Positions 27,796 to 36,732 of a stretch of 64,000 nt of DNA are shown piece by piece. Position 1 is the first letter of the stretch. The number at the start of each line of letters is the position of its first letter. Made by a program: the position numbers and the translations under genes. This stretch comes from Deltaproteobacteria bacterium (GTDB lineage: Bacteria > Desulfobacterota > Syntrophobacteria > Syntrophobacterales > Syntrophobacteraceae): positions 1-64,000 of the forward strand of contig JAJYDE010000007.1 in the NCBI GenBank assembly GCA_021777755.1, in the 5' to 3' direction. The notes beneath the pieces are model-generated. The model was not told where the DNA came from. It saw nothing but the letters and a program-made list of their open reading frames with translations, and did no database searches.

Positions 27796-28245
27796 GTGAG
27801 AGCGGTGATTCAGCGAGTGCTGGAGGCGGGGGTAAAAATTGAGGGCGTGGAAGCCTGCCGAATCGGAAAGGGGCTGCTGGTGCTGTTGGGAGTCGGCGGC
27901 TCGGACTCCGAGGAGGACGCGAGCTATCTTGCCGAGAAAACGGCCAATCTCAGAATATTTTCCGATGAGGCCGGCAGGATGAACCTCTCGGTGCTCGATA
28001 TCGAAGGGGAAATCCTGGTCGTATCGCAATTCACCCTCTATGGTGACTGCCGCAAGGGCAGAAGACCCTCGTACGGGGATGCCGCGGCGCCCGAACCGGC
28101 CAGGGCGCTCTACGAGCATTATGTCGAAAAGCTCTCCGAGTATACTCCGAAGGTCTTTACCGGACGCTTCCGGGAAACGATGGAGGTATTGCTGGTAAAC
28201 GATGGACCGGTTACACTGCTTTTGGATTCGGGGAAGAATTTCTGA
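27796..28245 (+). CDS. dtd: D-aminoacyl-tRNA deacylase
   Basis: A 149-residue DTD enzyme that removes D-amino acids (and glycine) from mischarged tRNA. The active-site signatures [16 protein letters not shown] and the carboxy-terminal [11 protein letters not shown] (cross-subunit GP motif) are both present, and length matches the family (145-150). The start is a GTG; AAGGAGGAG precedes it. It follows the HD hydrolase with 17 bases between. Confidence 0.96.
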   Translation: MRAVIQRVLEAGVKIEGVEACRIGKGLLVLLGVGGSDSEEDASYLAEKTANLRIFSDEAGRMNLSVLDIEGEILVVSQFTLYGDCRKGRRPSYGDAAAPEPARALYEHYVEKLSEYTPKVFTGRFRETMEVLLVNDGPVTLLLDSGKNF

Positions 28246-28331
28246 AGGGGCGCCTCCCGGGAGAATGGATTAAAGCCCCGGATCTCTTTTGCCGATAATT
28301 TGCTCATCAGTTCTTAAATGTGACAGCCGGA

Positions 28332-29489
28332 ATGAAGAAAAAAATCCTTTATGTGGCCGATGAACCAAAGATGCCGGGCGGGTTGCGAAGAATGTTTCGA
28401 AGCATGCGCCCGGAATGGAAAGTTGACTTTTGCGGCAGCGCGTCGGACGTGCTCGTCGAGACTGCCAAGGAAGCCTACGATGTCGTGGTGGCGGAGGTGA
28501 ATACTCCGGGGGCCGAAGGGGAGGGGGTGGCCGAGCATTTAAGACGGCTGCATCCCGGGAGCGCGCGCATCATCGTTTTGGATCATCTGGAGTGGGACGG
28601 CATAATAGAGCCAAGAGGCCCCGGACATTTTTTTCTTTTTAAACCCTTCGAAGCCGAAAAGCTCAAGGCCGCAATCAGCCGCGCATGTTCCATGCGGACG
28701 CTTCTTGGCGATCAAGCCCTGGTCGAGTTGATTTCGAGAATCGATTCGCTGCCCAGTATTCCTTCCCTCTACGAGGAGGTTGTAAGAGAAGCCCGATCTC
28801 AAGAGGGTTCGCTTGCCAAGGTGGCGGACATCATCTCCAAGGACGTCGGCATGTCGGCGAAGCTCCTGCAGGTGGTGAACTCGGCTCTATTCGGTTTTTC
28901 GGGTCAGGTATCGAGCATAGTCAGGGCGGTAAACCTCCTGGGACTCGAAAACATAAAGGCGCTCATTCTTTCCCTTAAAGTATTCACCAGTTCGCATACG
29001 AAAAGTTTCCCCTGTTACTCGTTGCCAACTCTTTGGGAACACAGCATCTCGGTGGCCATGACGGCCCGAAGCATAGCCACCCAGGAGGGCTTCTCGCAGG
29101 CTATGATCGATGAGGCCTTCATGGCCGGCATGCTTCATGACGTGGGGAAGGCCGTGCTGTTGGACAAACTGCCCGATGAGTGCCGGAATATCTCGGAGAT
29201 GGTCAAGGAGAAGGGGTGCGGCCTTCTGGATGCCGAGCAGGCAAGGCTCGGGACCACACATGCCCGGGTGGGGGCTTATCTCATGGGCATGTGGGGGCTT
29301 TCGGAATCGACGGTTGAGGCCATCGCCTTTCACCACTTTCCGGGGCGGAGCGGAAACGAGAAATTCGGAATCCTTACGGTCGTGCACCTGGCCAATGCAA
29401 TGGAACATGGCGGAGGCAAGGCGAAAAAAAGCGAAGGGCTGGATGCGGGTTATATGGAAAAACTGGGGATTTCCGAGGGGGATGGATAA
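28332..29489 (+). CDS. HDOD-domain protein with degenerate receiver domain
   Basis: A 385-residue protein: residues 1-120 have the fold pattern of a response-regulator receiver, residues 130-340 are an HDOD signalling domain (ALVELISRIDSLPSIPSLY start, AKVADIISKDVGMSAKLLQVVNSALFG, and an HD-like FMAGMLHDVGKAVL). In the receiver the usual acidic pair is ADE (residues 9-11), the phospho-acceptor aspartate is glutamate E55 (VVVAEVNTPG), and the switch threonine is absent; the lysine of FLFKPF is retained. Phosphorylation is therefore unlikely. HDOD proteins act in signalling networks for motility or development. The start at 28332 fits the domain; a GTG at 28320 is also possible. It has a likely terminator downstream. 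Confidence 0.85.
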   Translation: MKKKILYVADEPKMPGGLRRMFRSMRPEWKVDFCGSASDVLVETAKEAYDVVVAEVNTPGAEGEGVAEHLRRLHPGSARIIVLDHLEWDGIIEPRGPGHFFLFKPFEAEKLKAAISRACSMRTLLGDQALVELISRIDSLPSIPSLYEEVVREARSQEGSLAKVADIISKDVGMSAKLLQVVNSALFGFSGQVSSIVRAVNLLGLENIKALILSLKVFTSSHTKSFPCYSLPTLWEHSISVAMTARSIATQEGFSQAMIDEAFMAGMLHDVGKAVLLDKLPDECRNISEMVKEKGCGLLDAEQARLGTTHARVGAYLMGMWGLSESTVEAIAFHHFPGRSGNEKFGILTVVHLANAMEHGGGKAKKSEGLDAGYMEKLGISEGDG

Positions 29490-29499
29490 AAACGGGGGG

Positions 29500-29552
29500 G
29501 CGAAAGACGCAGAGAACGCAACCACGCCCTCCGGTCTTTCGCGATGATGATT
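29500..29552 (+). terminator. Likely terminator of the HDOD gene
   Basis: Nine-base inverted repeat GCGAAAGAC/GTCTTTCGC (29500-29508 with 29534-29542) with a 25-base loop, followed by GATGATGATTTTT. It lies between the convergent HDOD and flxA genes. The long loop lowers confidence. Confidence 0.5.
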
Positions 29553-29553
29553 T

Positions 29554-30381
29554 TTAGAGTTCTCCGCCCATGGCACGGATCTGGTCGTAGGAAAAAACCG
29601 GGCCGTCGAGGCACACATACTTGGAACCCGCGTTGCAGCGGCCGCAGATACCTATGCCGCACTTCATCCGTTTTTCCAAAGTCGTGATTATCTGCGGATC
29701 TTCGTATCCGAGTTCCTTGAGATTGAACAAGACGAACTTGATCATGATCGGAGGCCCGCAGACCACCGCGATGCGGTTGTTTGGAGAGGGAGCCTCTTCG
29801 TTTAGCACCGTCGGGACGAAGCCCACCCGTTCTTTCCAGCCGGGAAACTCGGCGTCCACGGTAAGGACCAGGTTTACGCCCCCGGCCCTCCACTCCTCGA
29901 ATTCATAGGTGTAGCACATGTCCTTGGGCGAGCGGGCGCCGTAGATGACGGTTATGTCGCCGTAGTCGGCGCGATTGTCGATCATATAGAGAAGAAGGGT
30001 GCGAAGCGGGGCCATGCCGATGCCGCCTCCGACAAACAATATGTCGTGGCCCTTCATTTCTTCGAATCCGAAGCCGTTTCCAAGCGGAGCACGTAGGCCC
30101 ACCTGGTCGCCGGCATTCAACTGGTGGATGCGCGAGGTGACCTCGCCGGCCTTCATCACGCTGAACTGCAGGTAGTCCCTGCGGGTTGGCGGAGAGTTGA
30201 TGACGAAGGTGGACTCCCCGGTCCCGAAGACCGAAAGCTGACCGACCTGGCCGGGGCGAAAGGTAAACTTCTCCATGCTTTCCTTGTTGTCCAGGGTAAG
30301 GCGCAGGGTGCGAATATTGCCGGTCTCGGTGATGACTTCCTGGACTGTGGCCAGTTCCGGCAGGTATGGGTTATTGTTCAT
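29554..30381 (-). CDS. flxA: Flavin oxidoreductase subunit FlxA (FAD/NAD(P)-binding)
   Basis: A 275-residue protein of the ferredoxin-NADP reductase superfamily similar to sulfhydrogenase gamma and AsrB. FAD-binding is seen in TFVINSPPTR, NAD(P)-binding in FVGGGIGMAPLRTLL (near residue 117), CGPPIMIKF, and at the C-terminus a cysteine cluster CGIGICGRCNAG...VCLDGP for a [2Fe-2S] centre. In Flx-Hdr complexes this subunit takes hydride from NAD(P)H and passes electrons to HdrA, which bifurcates them to ferredoxin and the HdrB disulfide site. It is the last gene of the hdr-flx unit and overlaps the preceding gene by 11 bases. Confidence 0.88.
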   Translation of the reverse strand: MNNNPYLPELATVQEVITETGNIRTLRLTLDNKESMEKFTFRPGQVGQLSVFGTGESTFVINSPPTRRDYLQFSVMKAGEVTSRIHQLNAGDQVGLRAPLGNGFGFEEMKGHDILFVGGGIGMAPLRTLLLYMIDNRADYGDITVIYGARSPKDMCYTYEFEEWRAGGVNLVLTVDAEFPGWKERVGFVPTVLNEEAPSPNNRIAVVCGPPIMIKFVLFNLKELGYEDPQIITTLEKRMKCGIGICGRCNAGSKYVCLDGPVFSYDQIRAMGGEL

Positions 30382-31435
30382 TGCTGTTCTCCTTGAGATT
30401 TCCCACGACCTGGCGAATATCGATGTTCACCGGGCAGCTCCGGATGCAACGGCCGCAGCCGCAGCAGCCCAGGAGCCCTTCATACCTTTCCGGGATGTAG
30501 CTGAATTTGTGGCCCACACGGTTTCGGTAGCGTTCGAGTTTTGTGGGACGGGGATTGTGGCCGCTAGCCTCGAGGGTGTAATGGTAGAACATGCACGAAT
30601 CCCAGGATCGGAGGCGCTCGCCTTCCAGATTTCGGGTTTCGTCGGTTATCGAAAAGCAGTAGCAGGTCGGGCAAACGTAGGTGCACACGCCGCAACTCAG
30701 GCACTGGGAAACCATGCTCGCCCAGTAGTCGTTTTGCTGAAAGCGGTTGCGGAAGGCCGGGGCGCAATCCTTTGTATCGAGGTCGCCAACCTGCCGTTTG
30801 GAAGCTTCCTTTACGAGCTTTGCGGCCAGTTGGTCCCTGCTCTTGTCGGGAGCCTCCGCGAGGTCGGCCAGAAGGGGCTGGGCATCCTTGCTCAAGGCCT
30901 CGACGAGGTAGCCGTCTTCGAGGCGTACGATTCGCAGGTGGCTTCCTTCCATATCGGCCGGACCGCCTCCGACCGAGGAGCAAAAGCACTTCGAGTCCGT
31001 TTGGCCGCAGACCAGAGTGGCAAAAAGAGTGTTCTTGCGGCGTTGGACGTAATAGGGATCGACGTAGGGGCCGTTTGCAAAAACACGGTCCAGGGTCACA
31101 AGCGCGCGCACGTCGCAGGAACGGGCACCGAAGACCAGGGTCGGCCTGGCTTCTTTGGGATCGTCGAGGGCGATTGTGGTTTTCAGAGAGCCTTCGGGGT
31201 CCTTCTGGTACTTGAAACGCAAAAGGGTTTCCTCTTGCGGAAGAAGGAGTTTTTTGAGCGGCATGGTGGTCTGCCGGTCAAAGGCCGGGGTTATGCCCGG
31301 GGTATATTGCACAAATCCCGTGGGGCCGGACTTGTCGTCTTTTAACAGGGCAGGTATCCACAAATCGATCTTTGTGGAAAGTTTTTCCAGGACCGAATCC
31401 AAACGGTCGGCCGCAATGAATATTTTCACCGCCAT
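30371..31435 (-). CDS. 4Fe-4S dicluster protein of the Flx module (AsrA/HydB-like)
   Basis: A 354-residue iron-sulfur protein. Its C-terminal half carries two 4Fe-4S motifs, CLSCGVCTYVCPTC (near residue 250) and CCGCGRCIRSCP (near 327), plus extra cysteines in CGQTDSKCFCSS and GARSCDVR, a pattern found in sulfhydrogenase beta and AsrA proteins. It should wire the flavin subunit FlxA to the Hdr part. The ATG at 31435 with AGAGGTAA upstream is chosen; a longer frame reaching to 32125 runs through the neighbouring gene in another frame and is not coding. It follows the next 4Fe-4S gene after 65 bases. In published Flx sets this corresponds to FlxB or FlxC; the letter is not assigned. Confidence 0.88.
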   Translation of the reverse strand: MAVKIFIAADRLDSVLEKLSTKIDLWIPALLKDDKSGPTGFVQYTPGITPAFDRQTTMPLKKLLLPQEETLLRFKYQKDPEGSLKTTIALDDPKEARPTLVFGARSCDVRALVTLDRVFANGPYVDPYYVQRRKNTLFATLVCGQTDSKCFCSSVGGGPADMEGSHLRIVRLEDGYLVEALSKDAQPLLADLAEAPDKSRDQLAAKLVKEASKRQVGDLDTKDCAPAFRNRFQQNDYWASMVSQCLSCGVCTYVCPTCYCFSITDETRNLEGERLRSWDSCMFYHYTLEASGHNPRPTKLERYRNRVGHKFSYIPERYEGLLGCCGCGRCIRSCPVNIDIRQVVGNLKENSNEQ

Positions 31436-31500
31436 CAGGTTACCTCTTTGAAGTGCCGGACAAGCCTTGCAGCCGGCAAAATTCCATAAAAACCCCCGCG

Positions 31501-32475
31501 CTAAATCTCGGTCTCGCCCGGGTTGAAAGTAAGAAGCGGGGGAACGGCTTCGGGGTCGAGACCCGCCGAGTAGCCCAGCATCTCCTCCATGATCTTGTTG
31601 AGTTTTTCTTTTATCAGGGTCACCGGTATGTCCATCGGGCAGACGCGTTCGCATTCGCCGCACCCGGTGCACCTGCCGGCAAGGTGCATGGCATGAATGA
31701 AGTGAAAAAGGAACTTTTCGGGCACGCCCACATGCTGGGTGAGCCACCTTGGCTCGCGTGTCTCGACGATGCATCGGTCCTGGCAAACGCAAAGGGGGCA
31801 GGCGTTTCTGCAGGCATAACAGCGAATGCACCGGTCGAGTTCGGACTGCCAGAAGGCCAGTCTTTCTTCGAGCGGTTTGGCGTCGAGTTCGTCGACGTCG
31901 CGGTAGCTGGTCTCCATGCCGGTCGAGCGGGGAGAAACCTCGGCGCCGATGAGCACGTCGCTTATCACCGGATTGGGATGGCGGCATCCGAGGCATTTGC
32001 GGCTGAGCACCTCTTCGAGGGCGATTCGATGAGTGGTCGTCGAATCCTCGATCACCAGGACTCGGTCCTGGACATCGGCCGATTTGACACTGCCGAGCTC
32101 GACATGCCGGGCGACCTTTCGCCAATCAACGGTTCCGCCGCAGGGGATGCCAAAAATTCTAACCCTTTGGCGTGTGATGAACTTTTCCTGGATGAGCGCC
32201 ACAAGCGAACGGGAGTCGCATCCCTTGACGCAGATGCCGATAGGTTTGGCATCCGGTTTCGGGGGGGCGTCCAGGGCTGGAGGTTTTACCAGGTAGCCTG
32301 CCAGATTCTGTGAGCAAAACGGCCCCAGGGTGAGGCTGGATATCGATTTGGCGTCCCGGATGAACACGGGCGTCGTCTGAAGCGGATCGCACCGGGTCCA
32401 TCCGATCATCATATCCAGTTCGGGCAGCGCCTCTTCCACACATTTATGTAGCTGATTCCTGTCGGTTTCTAACAC
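31501..32475 (-). CDS. 4Fe-4S protein of the Flx module (FrhB/CooF-like)
   Basis: A 324-residue protein with an N-terminal region similar to coenzyme F420 hydrogenase beta-type proteins (IGICVKGCDSRSLVALIQE, IFGIPCGGTVDW, KCLGCRHPNP) and a C-terminal part with cysteine clusters CIRCYACRNACPLCVC (near residue 240) and CTGCGECERVCP (near 285). It is predicted to be an electron carrier in the soluble Hdr-Flx complex. It lies 17 bases after flxD and precedes the dicluster protein, in a minus-strand operon. Same caveat on the FlxB/FlxC letter. Confidence 0.85.
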   Translation of the reverse strand: MLETDRNQLHKCVEEALPELDMMIGWTRCDPLQTTPVFIRDAKSISSLTLGPFCSQNLAGYLVKPPALDAPPKPDAKPIGICVKGCDSRSLVALIQEKFITRQRVRIFGIPCGGTVDWRKVARHVELGSVKSADVQDRVLVIEDSTTTHRIALEEVLSRKCLGCRHPNPVISDVLIGAEVSPRSTGMETSYRDVDELDAKPLEERLAFWQSELDRCIRCYACRNACPLCVCQDRCIVETREPRWLTQHVGVPEKFLFHFIHAMHLAGRCTGCGECERVCPMDIPVTLIKEKLNKIMEEMLGYSAGLDPEAVPPLLTFNPGETEI

Positions 32476-32492
32476 AGCTTTTTCCAGTCTTT

Positions 32493-32993
32493 CTATTTCA
32501 GCCCAGAGGATACTTTCAAAATTTCACCGGAGCGCAGCTCGACTCCGGGATTGGGACCCAACATGTGTATCTGCTCGGAAAACTCGGTTACCACCTTCTG
32601 CCATTGCTGACCTTCGGAGGCCGATACCCAGGTGTATTTGAACCTTCGGGTATCGATGCCCATGAAGGGCAGGAAGGCCTTGAAGGCCTCCATGCGCCGG
32701 CGCGCATAGAAGTTGCCGACCGCATAATGGCAGTCCCTGGGATGGCAGCCCGAGACCAGCACACCGTCAACGCCGTAGATGAGTGATTTGGCGATAAACA
32801 GCGGGTCCATGCGTCCGGTGCAGGGAATGCGCACAACCCGCAGGTCTGTGGGTTGTTTGAAGCGGCATACTCCCGCCGTATCAGCGCCGCCGTAGGAACA
32901 CCAGTTGCACAAAAAACCCACTATCTTTATCCCCTGCCTGTTGGCCGCCGTATCCTCGGCAGGAGCGGAGGAGCGGGGATTAGAGTCCGTCAT
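32493..32993 (-). CDS. flxD: MvhD/FlxD-type [2Fe-2S] subunit
   Basis: A 166-residue protein of the methyl-viologen hydrogenase delta family. Conserved cysteines are in GFLCNWCSYGGADTAG (near residue 30), RIPCTGRMDP (near 58) and SGCHPRDCHY (near 83). In methanogens MvhD connects the hydrogenase to HdrA; in Flx-Hdr systems FlxD links the flavin module to HdrA. It is placed directly between hdrA (60 bases) and the 4Fe-4S genes, as expected for a linker subunit. The N-terminal 20 residues are a disordered Ser/Ala-rich tail. Confidence 0.93.
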   Translation of the reverse strand: MTDSNPRSSAPAEDTAANRQGIKIVGFLCNWCSYGGADTAGVCRFKQPTDLRVVRIPCTGRMDPLFIAKSLIYGVDGVLVSGCHPRDCHYAVGNFYARRRMEAFKAFLPFMGIDTRRFKYTWVSASEGQQWQKVVTEFSEQIHMLGPNPGVELRSGEILKVSSGLK

Positions 32994-33053
32994 GTTTCGT
33001 TTTCCTTTTCAATTTTGATCCTCGGAGCTCGGCTTTGGTGCCGCCAAACCCTA

Positions 33054-35012
33054 TCAGGCGCACAGTTCGTTTACTTCCGCAAGGATCTGGTTGTCTGTGG
33101 CGTGCTGGAGCTGGATCGCCTTGGGCGGACAGGTGGCGTTGCAAACCCCGCAGCCCTGGCAGACGCTTGCGAGCACTTCCGCCTTCTTTATGCCGCCTCG
33201 AAGCTCCTTCCACTGAATGGCCCCGAAGGGGCAGACCTGGATGCACTTGCCGCAGGCGATGCAATTTCTTTCGTTTACCAGGGCGACCTGCGGATTGGTC
33301 TCGATTGTGTCGTGGGCAAAAAGGGACTGGACCTTGGAGGCCGCGGCACTGCCCTGGGCAACCGAGGAGGGGATGTCCTTGGGGCCCTGGCAGGCTCCGG
33401 CAAGGTAGACCCCGGCGGTGTTGGTTTCCACGGGTCGAAGCTTGGGATGGCTTTCCATGTAGAAGCCGTACTGGTCGTAGGAGATGCGAAGTTTTTCGGC
33501 AAGCTCGCCCGCGCCCAGGGAAGATTCGACGCCTGTTGCCAGCACCACCAGATCGGCTTCGACTTCCACCTGGACCCCCAGGAGCGTGTCGGCCCCCTGC
33601 ACCACCATGCGCTCGCCGCGCCGGTAGATTTTGCCCACCCTTCCACGGATATACTGCACTCCGTATTCTTCCTGGGCGCGACGAACGAATTCGTCGTAGT
33701 TTTTCCCGGGGGAGCGGATATCCATGTAGAAGACGTAGGAGTTGGATTCGGGCAGGTGGTCGCGGGTAAGAATGGCCTGCTTGGCGATATACATGCAGCA
33801 GATGCCCGAGCAGTAGGGGCGGCCTACCGATGCGTCACGCGAGCCCACACACGAGATGAAAACGATTTCTTTGGGTTCCTTTCCGTCGGAGGGGCGGCGG
33901 ATGTGTCCGCCAAAGGGGCCCGAAGCGCTGAGTATACGTTCGTACTGGAGGCCGGAGATAACGTCGGGGTAGCGGCCTCCGCCGTATTCGCCGTAGACCG
34001 CGTGATCGAAGAGATCATAGCCGGTAGCAACGATGATCGCCCCGACCTTTTCCGTGACGATTTCGTCCTTCATCTCGAAGTCGATGGCCTTGACAGGGCA
34101 AATTTTGGCGCAGACGCCGCACTTTTTGCCGTTCAACTGGCGGCAGTAGGCCGCGTCGATCATGGCCTTCTTGGGGATGGCCTGCGGGAAGGGGATGTTG
34201 ATCGCCCTGGCCGCGCCAAGACCTTCGTTGAAATAGTCCGCCGCTTTTTTGGAGGGGCATTTTTCCATGCATGCTCCGCAACCCGTGCAGGCTTCCCAGT
34301 TGACGAAGGTAGTCTTTTTCCTGATCTCGACCGTGAAGTTGCCGATGTATCCGCTTATGGATTCGATCTCTGAGGCCGCGTAGAGGGTGATGTTTTCCTT
34401 TTGGGCCACGTCCACCATTTTGGGACCCAGAATGCAGGAAGAACAGTCGATGGTGGGGAAGGTTTTGTCGAGTTTGGCCATCTTGCCGCCAATGTATTGC
34501 TGTCGTTCGACCATTACGACGTCCATTCCGCCATCGGCGCAGTCGAGGGCAGCCTGGATGCCCGCAACTCCGCCCCCTATGACCAGAAGACGCTTGTTGA
34601 CCGGCATTTTGGAGGAAAAAAGCGGAGCATTGAAACGCAGCTTGGCAACCGCCATCCGCACCAGGTCGATTGCCTTGCTGGTGTTGGCCTCCCGATCGTT
34701 TCCGATCCACGACACATGCTCGCGGATGTTGGCCATCTCGAACATGTAGCGGTTCAAGCCGGCCTTTTCGACGGCCCGGCGAAAGGTGGGCTCATGCATC
34801 CTGGGGGAACAGGCCGCGACGACCACGCCCTGGAGACCCTGCTCGGCGATGGCTCGCTGGATCTCCTGCTGCCCGGGTTCGGAGCAGGTATACATGTAGT
34901 TTGTGGCATAGACGACGTCGGCAAAGCCAAGGGCCTCGGCCGCCACCTTTTTTGTATCCACAGTCCCCGCTATGTTGGTGCCGCAATTACAAACGAACAC
35001 GCCGATACGCAT
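33054..35012 (-). CDS. hdrA: Heterodisulfide reductase subunit A (HdrA)
   Basis: A 652-residue flavo-iron-sulfur protein. FAD binding is marked by LLVIGGGVAGIQAALDCADGG (shown in part: VIGGGVAGIQAAL, near residue 145); CTGCGACMEKCP, CGVCAKICP, CIACGKCIQVCP and CQGCGVCNATCP are 4Fe-4S ligands, and CSSCILGP and CSGICCMYI are typical HdrA cysteine segments. HdrA is the site of flavin-based electron bifurcation. No in-frame TGA is needed, so it is a cysteine version and not a selenoprotein. Start ATG has AGGAGATAT before it. It is fourth in the operon, 156 bases after hdrB, and that gap shows no clear signal. Confidence 0.95.
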   Translation of the reverse strand: MRIGVFVCNCGTNIAGTVDTKKVAAEALGFADVVYATNYMYTCSEPGQQEIQRAIAEQGLQGVVVAACSPRMHEPTFRRAVEKAGLNRYMFEMANIREHVSWIGNDREANTSKAIDLVRMAVAKLRFNAPLFSSKMPVNKRLLVIGGGVAGIQAALDCADGGMDVVMVERQQYIGGKMAKLDKTFPTIDCSSCILGPKMVDVAQKENITLYAASEIESISGYIGNFTVEIRKKTTFVNWEACTGCGACMEKCPSKKAADYFNEGLGAARAINIPFPQAIPKKAMIDAAYCRQLNGKKCGVCAKICPVKAIDFEMKDEIVTEKVGAIIVATGYDLFDHAVYGEYGGGRYPDVISGLQYERILSASGPFGGHIRRPSDGKEPKEIVFISCVGSRDASVGRPYCSGICCMYIAKQAILTRDHLPESNSYVFYMDIRSPGKNYDEFVRRAQEEYGVQYIRGRVGKIYRRGERMVVQGADTLLGVQVEVEADLVVLATGVESSLGAGELAEKLRISYDQYGFYMESHPKLRPVETNTAGVYLAGACQGPKDIPSSVAQGSAAASKVQSLFAHDTIETNPQVALVNERNCIACGKCIQVCPFGAIQWKELRGGIKKAEVLASVCQGCGVCNATCPPKAIQLQHATDNQILAEVNELCA

Positions 35013-35168
35013 ATATCTCCTATCCTGACTGGGAACCGCCCCCGGCTGTGCGGCGCCTGCCCGAAGACAAGCGGCCCATTATCGGGCTGTCCCTGTTTTC
35101 CAATCCCTGAAAAGTCTCTGCCAACTTTTACGGAGGATTTCAAGACGGCTAACCGGATGAGCCTTTGG

Positions 35169-36062
35169 CTACCCCGCGCTACCTTGCGCCTCCCGATCCT
35201 GTGTGCGGTCTTCGAGGAGGATGTCCGGGGAGACGCACAATTTGTCCAGTCCGAGCATTTTGGGCGACATTCCCAGGGCGAGCCCCAGAACCTGGGAAAT
35301 ATAGGGGACCGGAAGGTGGAAAGCGCTGCTTCGGTACTTGTTGATCTGGTCCTGGCGCATATCCAGGTTTTGCTGGCACAAGGGACAGGCCACAACGATG
35401 GCCTCGCCCCCGAGGCGCTCGGCCATGTCCAGGATACGTCCGCTGAGCCTGCCGACGAAATCGTTTCGGGTAACACCGTAGGTGGCGCCGCAGCACTCGG
35501 TTTTGTAGGGAAAGTCCGGCACGGCGGCTCCGGTGGCCTCCAGCAACCGGTCGAGCGAGACGGGGTTTTCCGGATCGTCGAATTTGGCTTTCTGCGCCGG
35601 TCGCGTCAGCAGGCACCCGTAGTAGGGGATCAGGGTATGGCCGGTAAGCGGGCGTCGAACGGCCTTTTGCAGGGCCTCGGGGCCAACCTCTTCATAGAGA
35701 AGCTGCAGCAGTGAAACGGTCTTCATGCCGTCAACGTCCCTGCCCACCAAATCGACGAAGGGTTTTCGCAGCTTGGGGTCCTCGCAGGTTTCCTGCGCGC
35801 CCTTCAAAGACTTCAGACACCCCGGGCATGGAGACATCACCATCTCGCATCCCTGATCGGCCGCGATGGCCAAATTGCGTCCGGCAAGAGCCGCGGAAAG
35901 AAGCGGGTCATAGGAATGGGCGGGCGTTGAACCGCAACAGTTCCAATCGGGTATTTCGACCAGCTCGATTCCGAAAGCTTCGCACACGAGGCGGGTCGAA
36001 CGGTCGTATTCGGCGGCCAGCCCTTCGAGAGAACATCCTTTATAATAGGCTACGCGTTTCAC
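35169..36062 (-). CDS. hdrB: Heterodisulfide reductase subunit B (HdrB)
   Basis: A 297-residue protein with two CCG domains (Cys-x31-38-Cys-Cys-Gly-x-Cys-type) that bind the non-cubane clusters reducing disulfides. Seen are YYKGCSL...WNCCGST...SPCPGCLKSL in the first half and PYYGCLLTRP...TECCGATYG...ACPLCQQNLD in the second. All ten expected cysteines appear to be present. In bacteria without coenzyme B/M, the disulfide partner is unknown (DsrC trisulfide or ethanol-oxidising systems have been proposed). Twelve bases separate it from hdrC. Confidence 0.95.
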   Translation of the reverse strand: MKRVAYYKGCSLEGLAAEYDRSTRLVCEAFGIELVEIPDWNCCGSTPAHSYDPLLSAALAGRNLAIAADQGCEMVMSPCPGCLKSLKGAQETCEDPKLRKPFVDLVGRDVDGMKTVSLLQLLYEEVGPEALQKAVRRPLTGHTLIPYYGCLLTRPAQKAKFDDPENPVSLDRLLEATGAAVPDFPYKTECCGATYGVTRNDFVGRLSGRILDMAERLGGEAIVVACPLCQQNLDMRQDQINKYRSSAFHLPVPYISQVLGLALGMSPKMLGLDKLCVSPDILLEDRTQDREAQGSAG

Positions 36063-36074
36063 AGCTATCTCTTT

Positions 36075-36692
36075 TCAGGAGTCGGTTTTAGCACTATGAG
36101 CTTCGGGGCGGGTTTTTCCATCTTTGGAAAAACGATCTCTTTTGACAACCTCGAAAATCTCGGCGATTTTTTGTCTTTTCTTAACCATTGCGGGGAAAAA
36201 GGTGAGTTTGCCCTTTTTCAGCAGCCGGGGGGCAAGGTCGAGGTCGGTGAAAGGTTTTTTCGCCCTGAAATTGTAAACCGGCAGCAGTCCGGTTTCGAAA
36301 ACACGTCCGAAAGTCTTTACCGAGCGCAGAAATTCATCGTAGAAGGCCTGGATGTCCGGCTGAGAAACCGTATGCTCCTTGCGCGACATGATTCTCAGGG
36401 TCTCCATGACCTGCGCCACGTCGATATTGTTGGGACAGCGCGTGGTGCAGGCCTGGCAATTGGCGCAAAGCCATATTGCGTCGGACTTCAGGACCGAGTC
36501 CCTTTGCCCCAGTTGTATGAGGCGCATGATCTGGGTAACCGGATAGTCGTAGGCGAAGGTGTAGACGCAACTGGCCATGCAGTTACCGCACTGATAGCAC
36601 TTGCTCACACTCTGTCCGCTTTCCTCTTCCACTTCCCGGATAAACTCGCTGTCACGGGATTGCTGAATCGAAAGGGTGTTTGTTCGCTCCAT
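36075..36692 (-). CDS. hdrC: Heterodisulfide reductase subunit C (HdrC)
   Basis: A 205-residue iron-sulfur protein with two 4Fe-4S sites: CYQCGNCMASCVY (near residue 32) and CANCQACTTRCP (near 77). HdrC carries electrons from HdrA to HdrB. The C-terminal 60 residues are lysine- and arginine-rich. It starts with ATG 40 bases after the GAF-protein gene. Normal length for the family is about 190-210. Confidence 0.95.
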   Translation of the reverse strand: MERTNTLSIQQSRDSEFIREVEEESGQSVSKCYQCGNCMASCVYTFAYDYPVTQIMRLIQLGQRDSVLKSDAIWLCANCQACTTRCPNNIDVAQVMETLRIMSRKEHTVSQPDIQAFYDEFLRSVKTFGRVFETGLLPVYNFRAKKPFTDLDLAPRLLKKGKLTFFPAMVKKRQKIAEIFEVVKRDRFSKDGKTRPEAHSAKTDS

Positions 36693-36732
36693 GTTTCCTT
36701 ATCTCGTTTCACTTGAACAATGGATGTGGAAC

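Noticed and set aside
31436-32125. N-terminal extension of the 4Fe-4S dicluster protein
   Set aside because: It overlaps most of the neighbouring 4Fe-4S gene in another frame and is Arg/Pro-rich without homology; the ATG at 31435 has a good ribosome site.
33054-35012. Selenocysteine in HdrA
   Set aside because: Some HdrA relatives use selenocysteine, but the frame here is open with cysteine codons throughout and no in-frame TGA.
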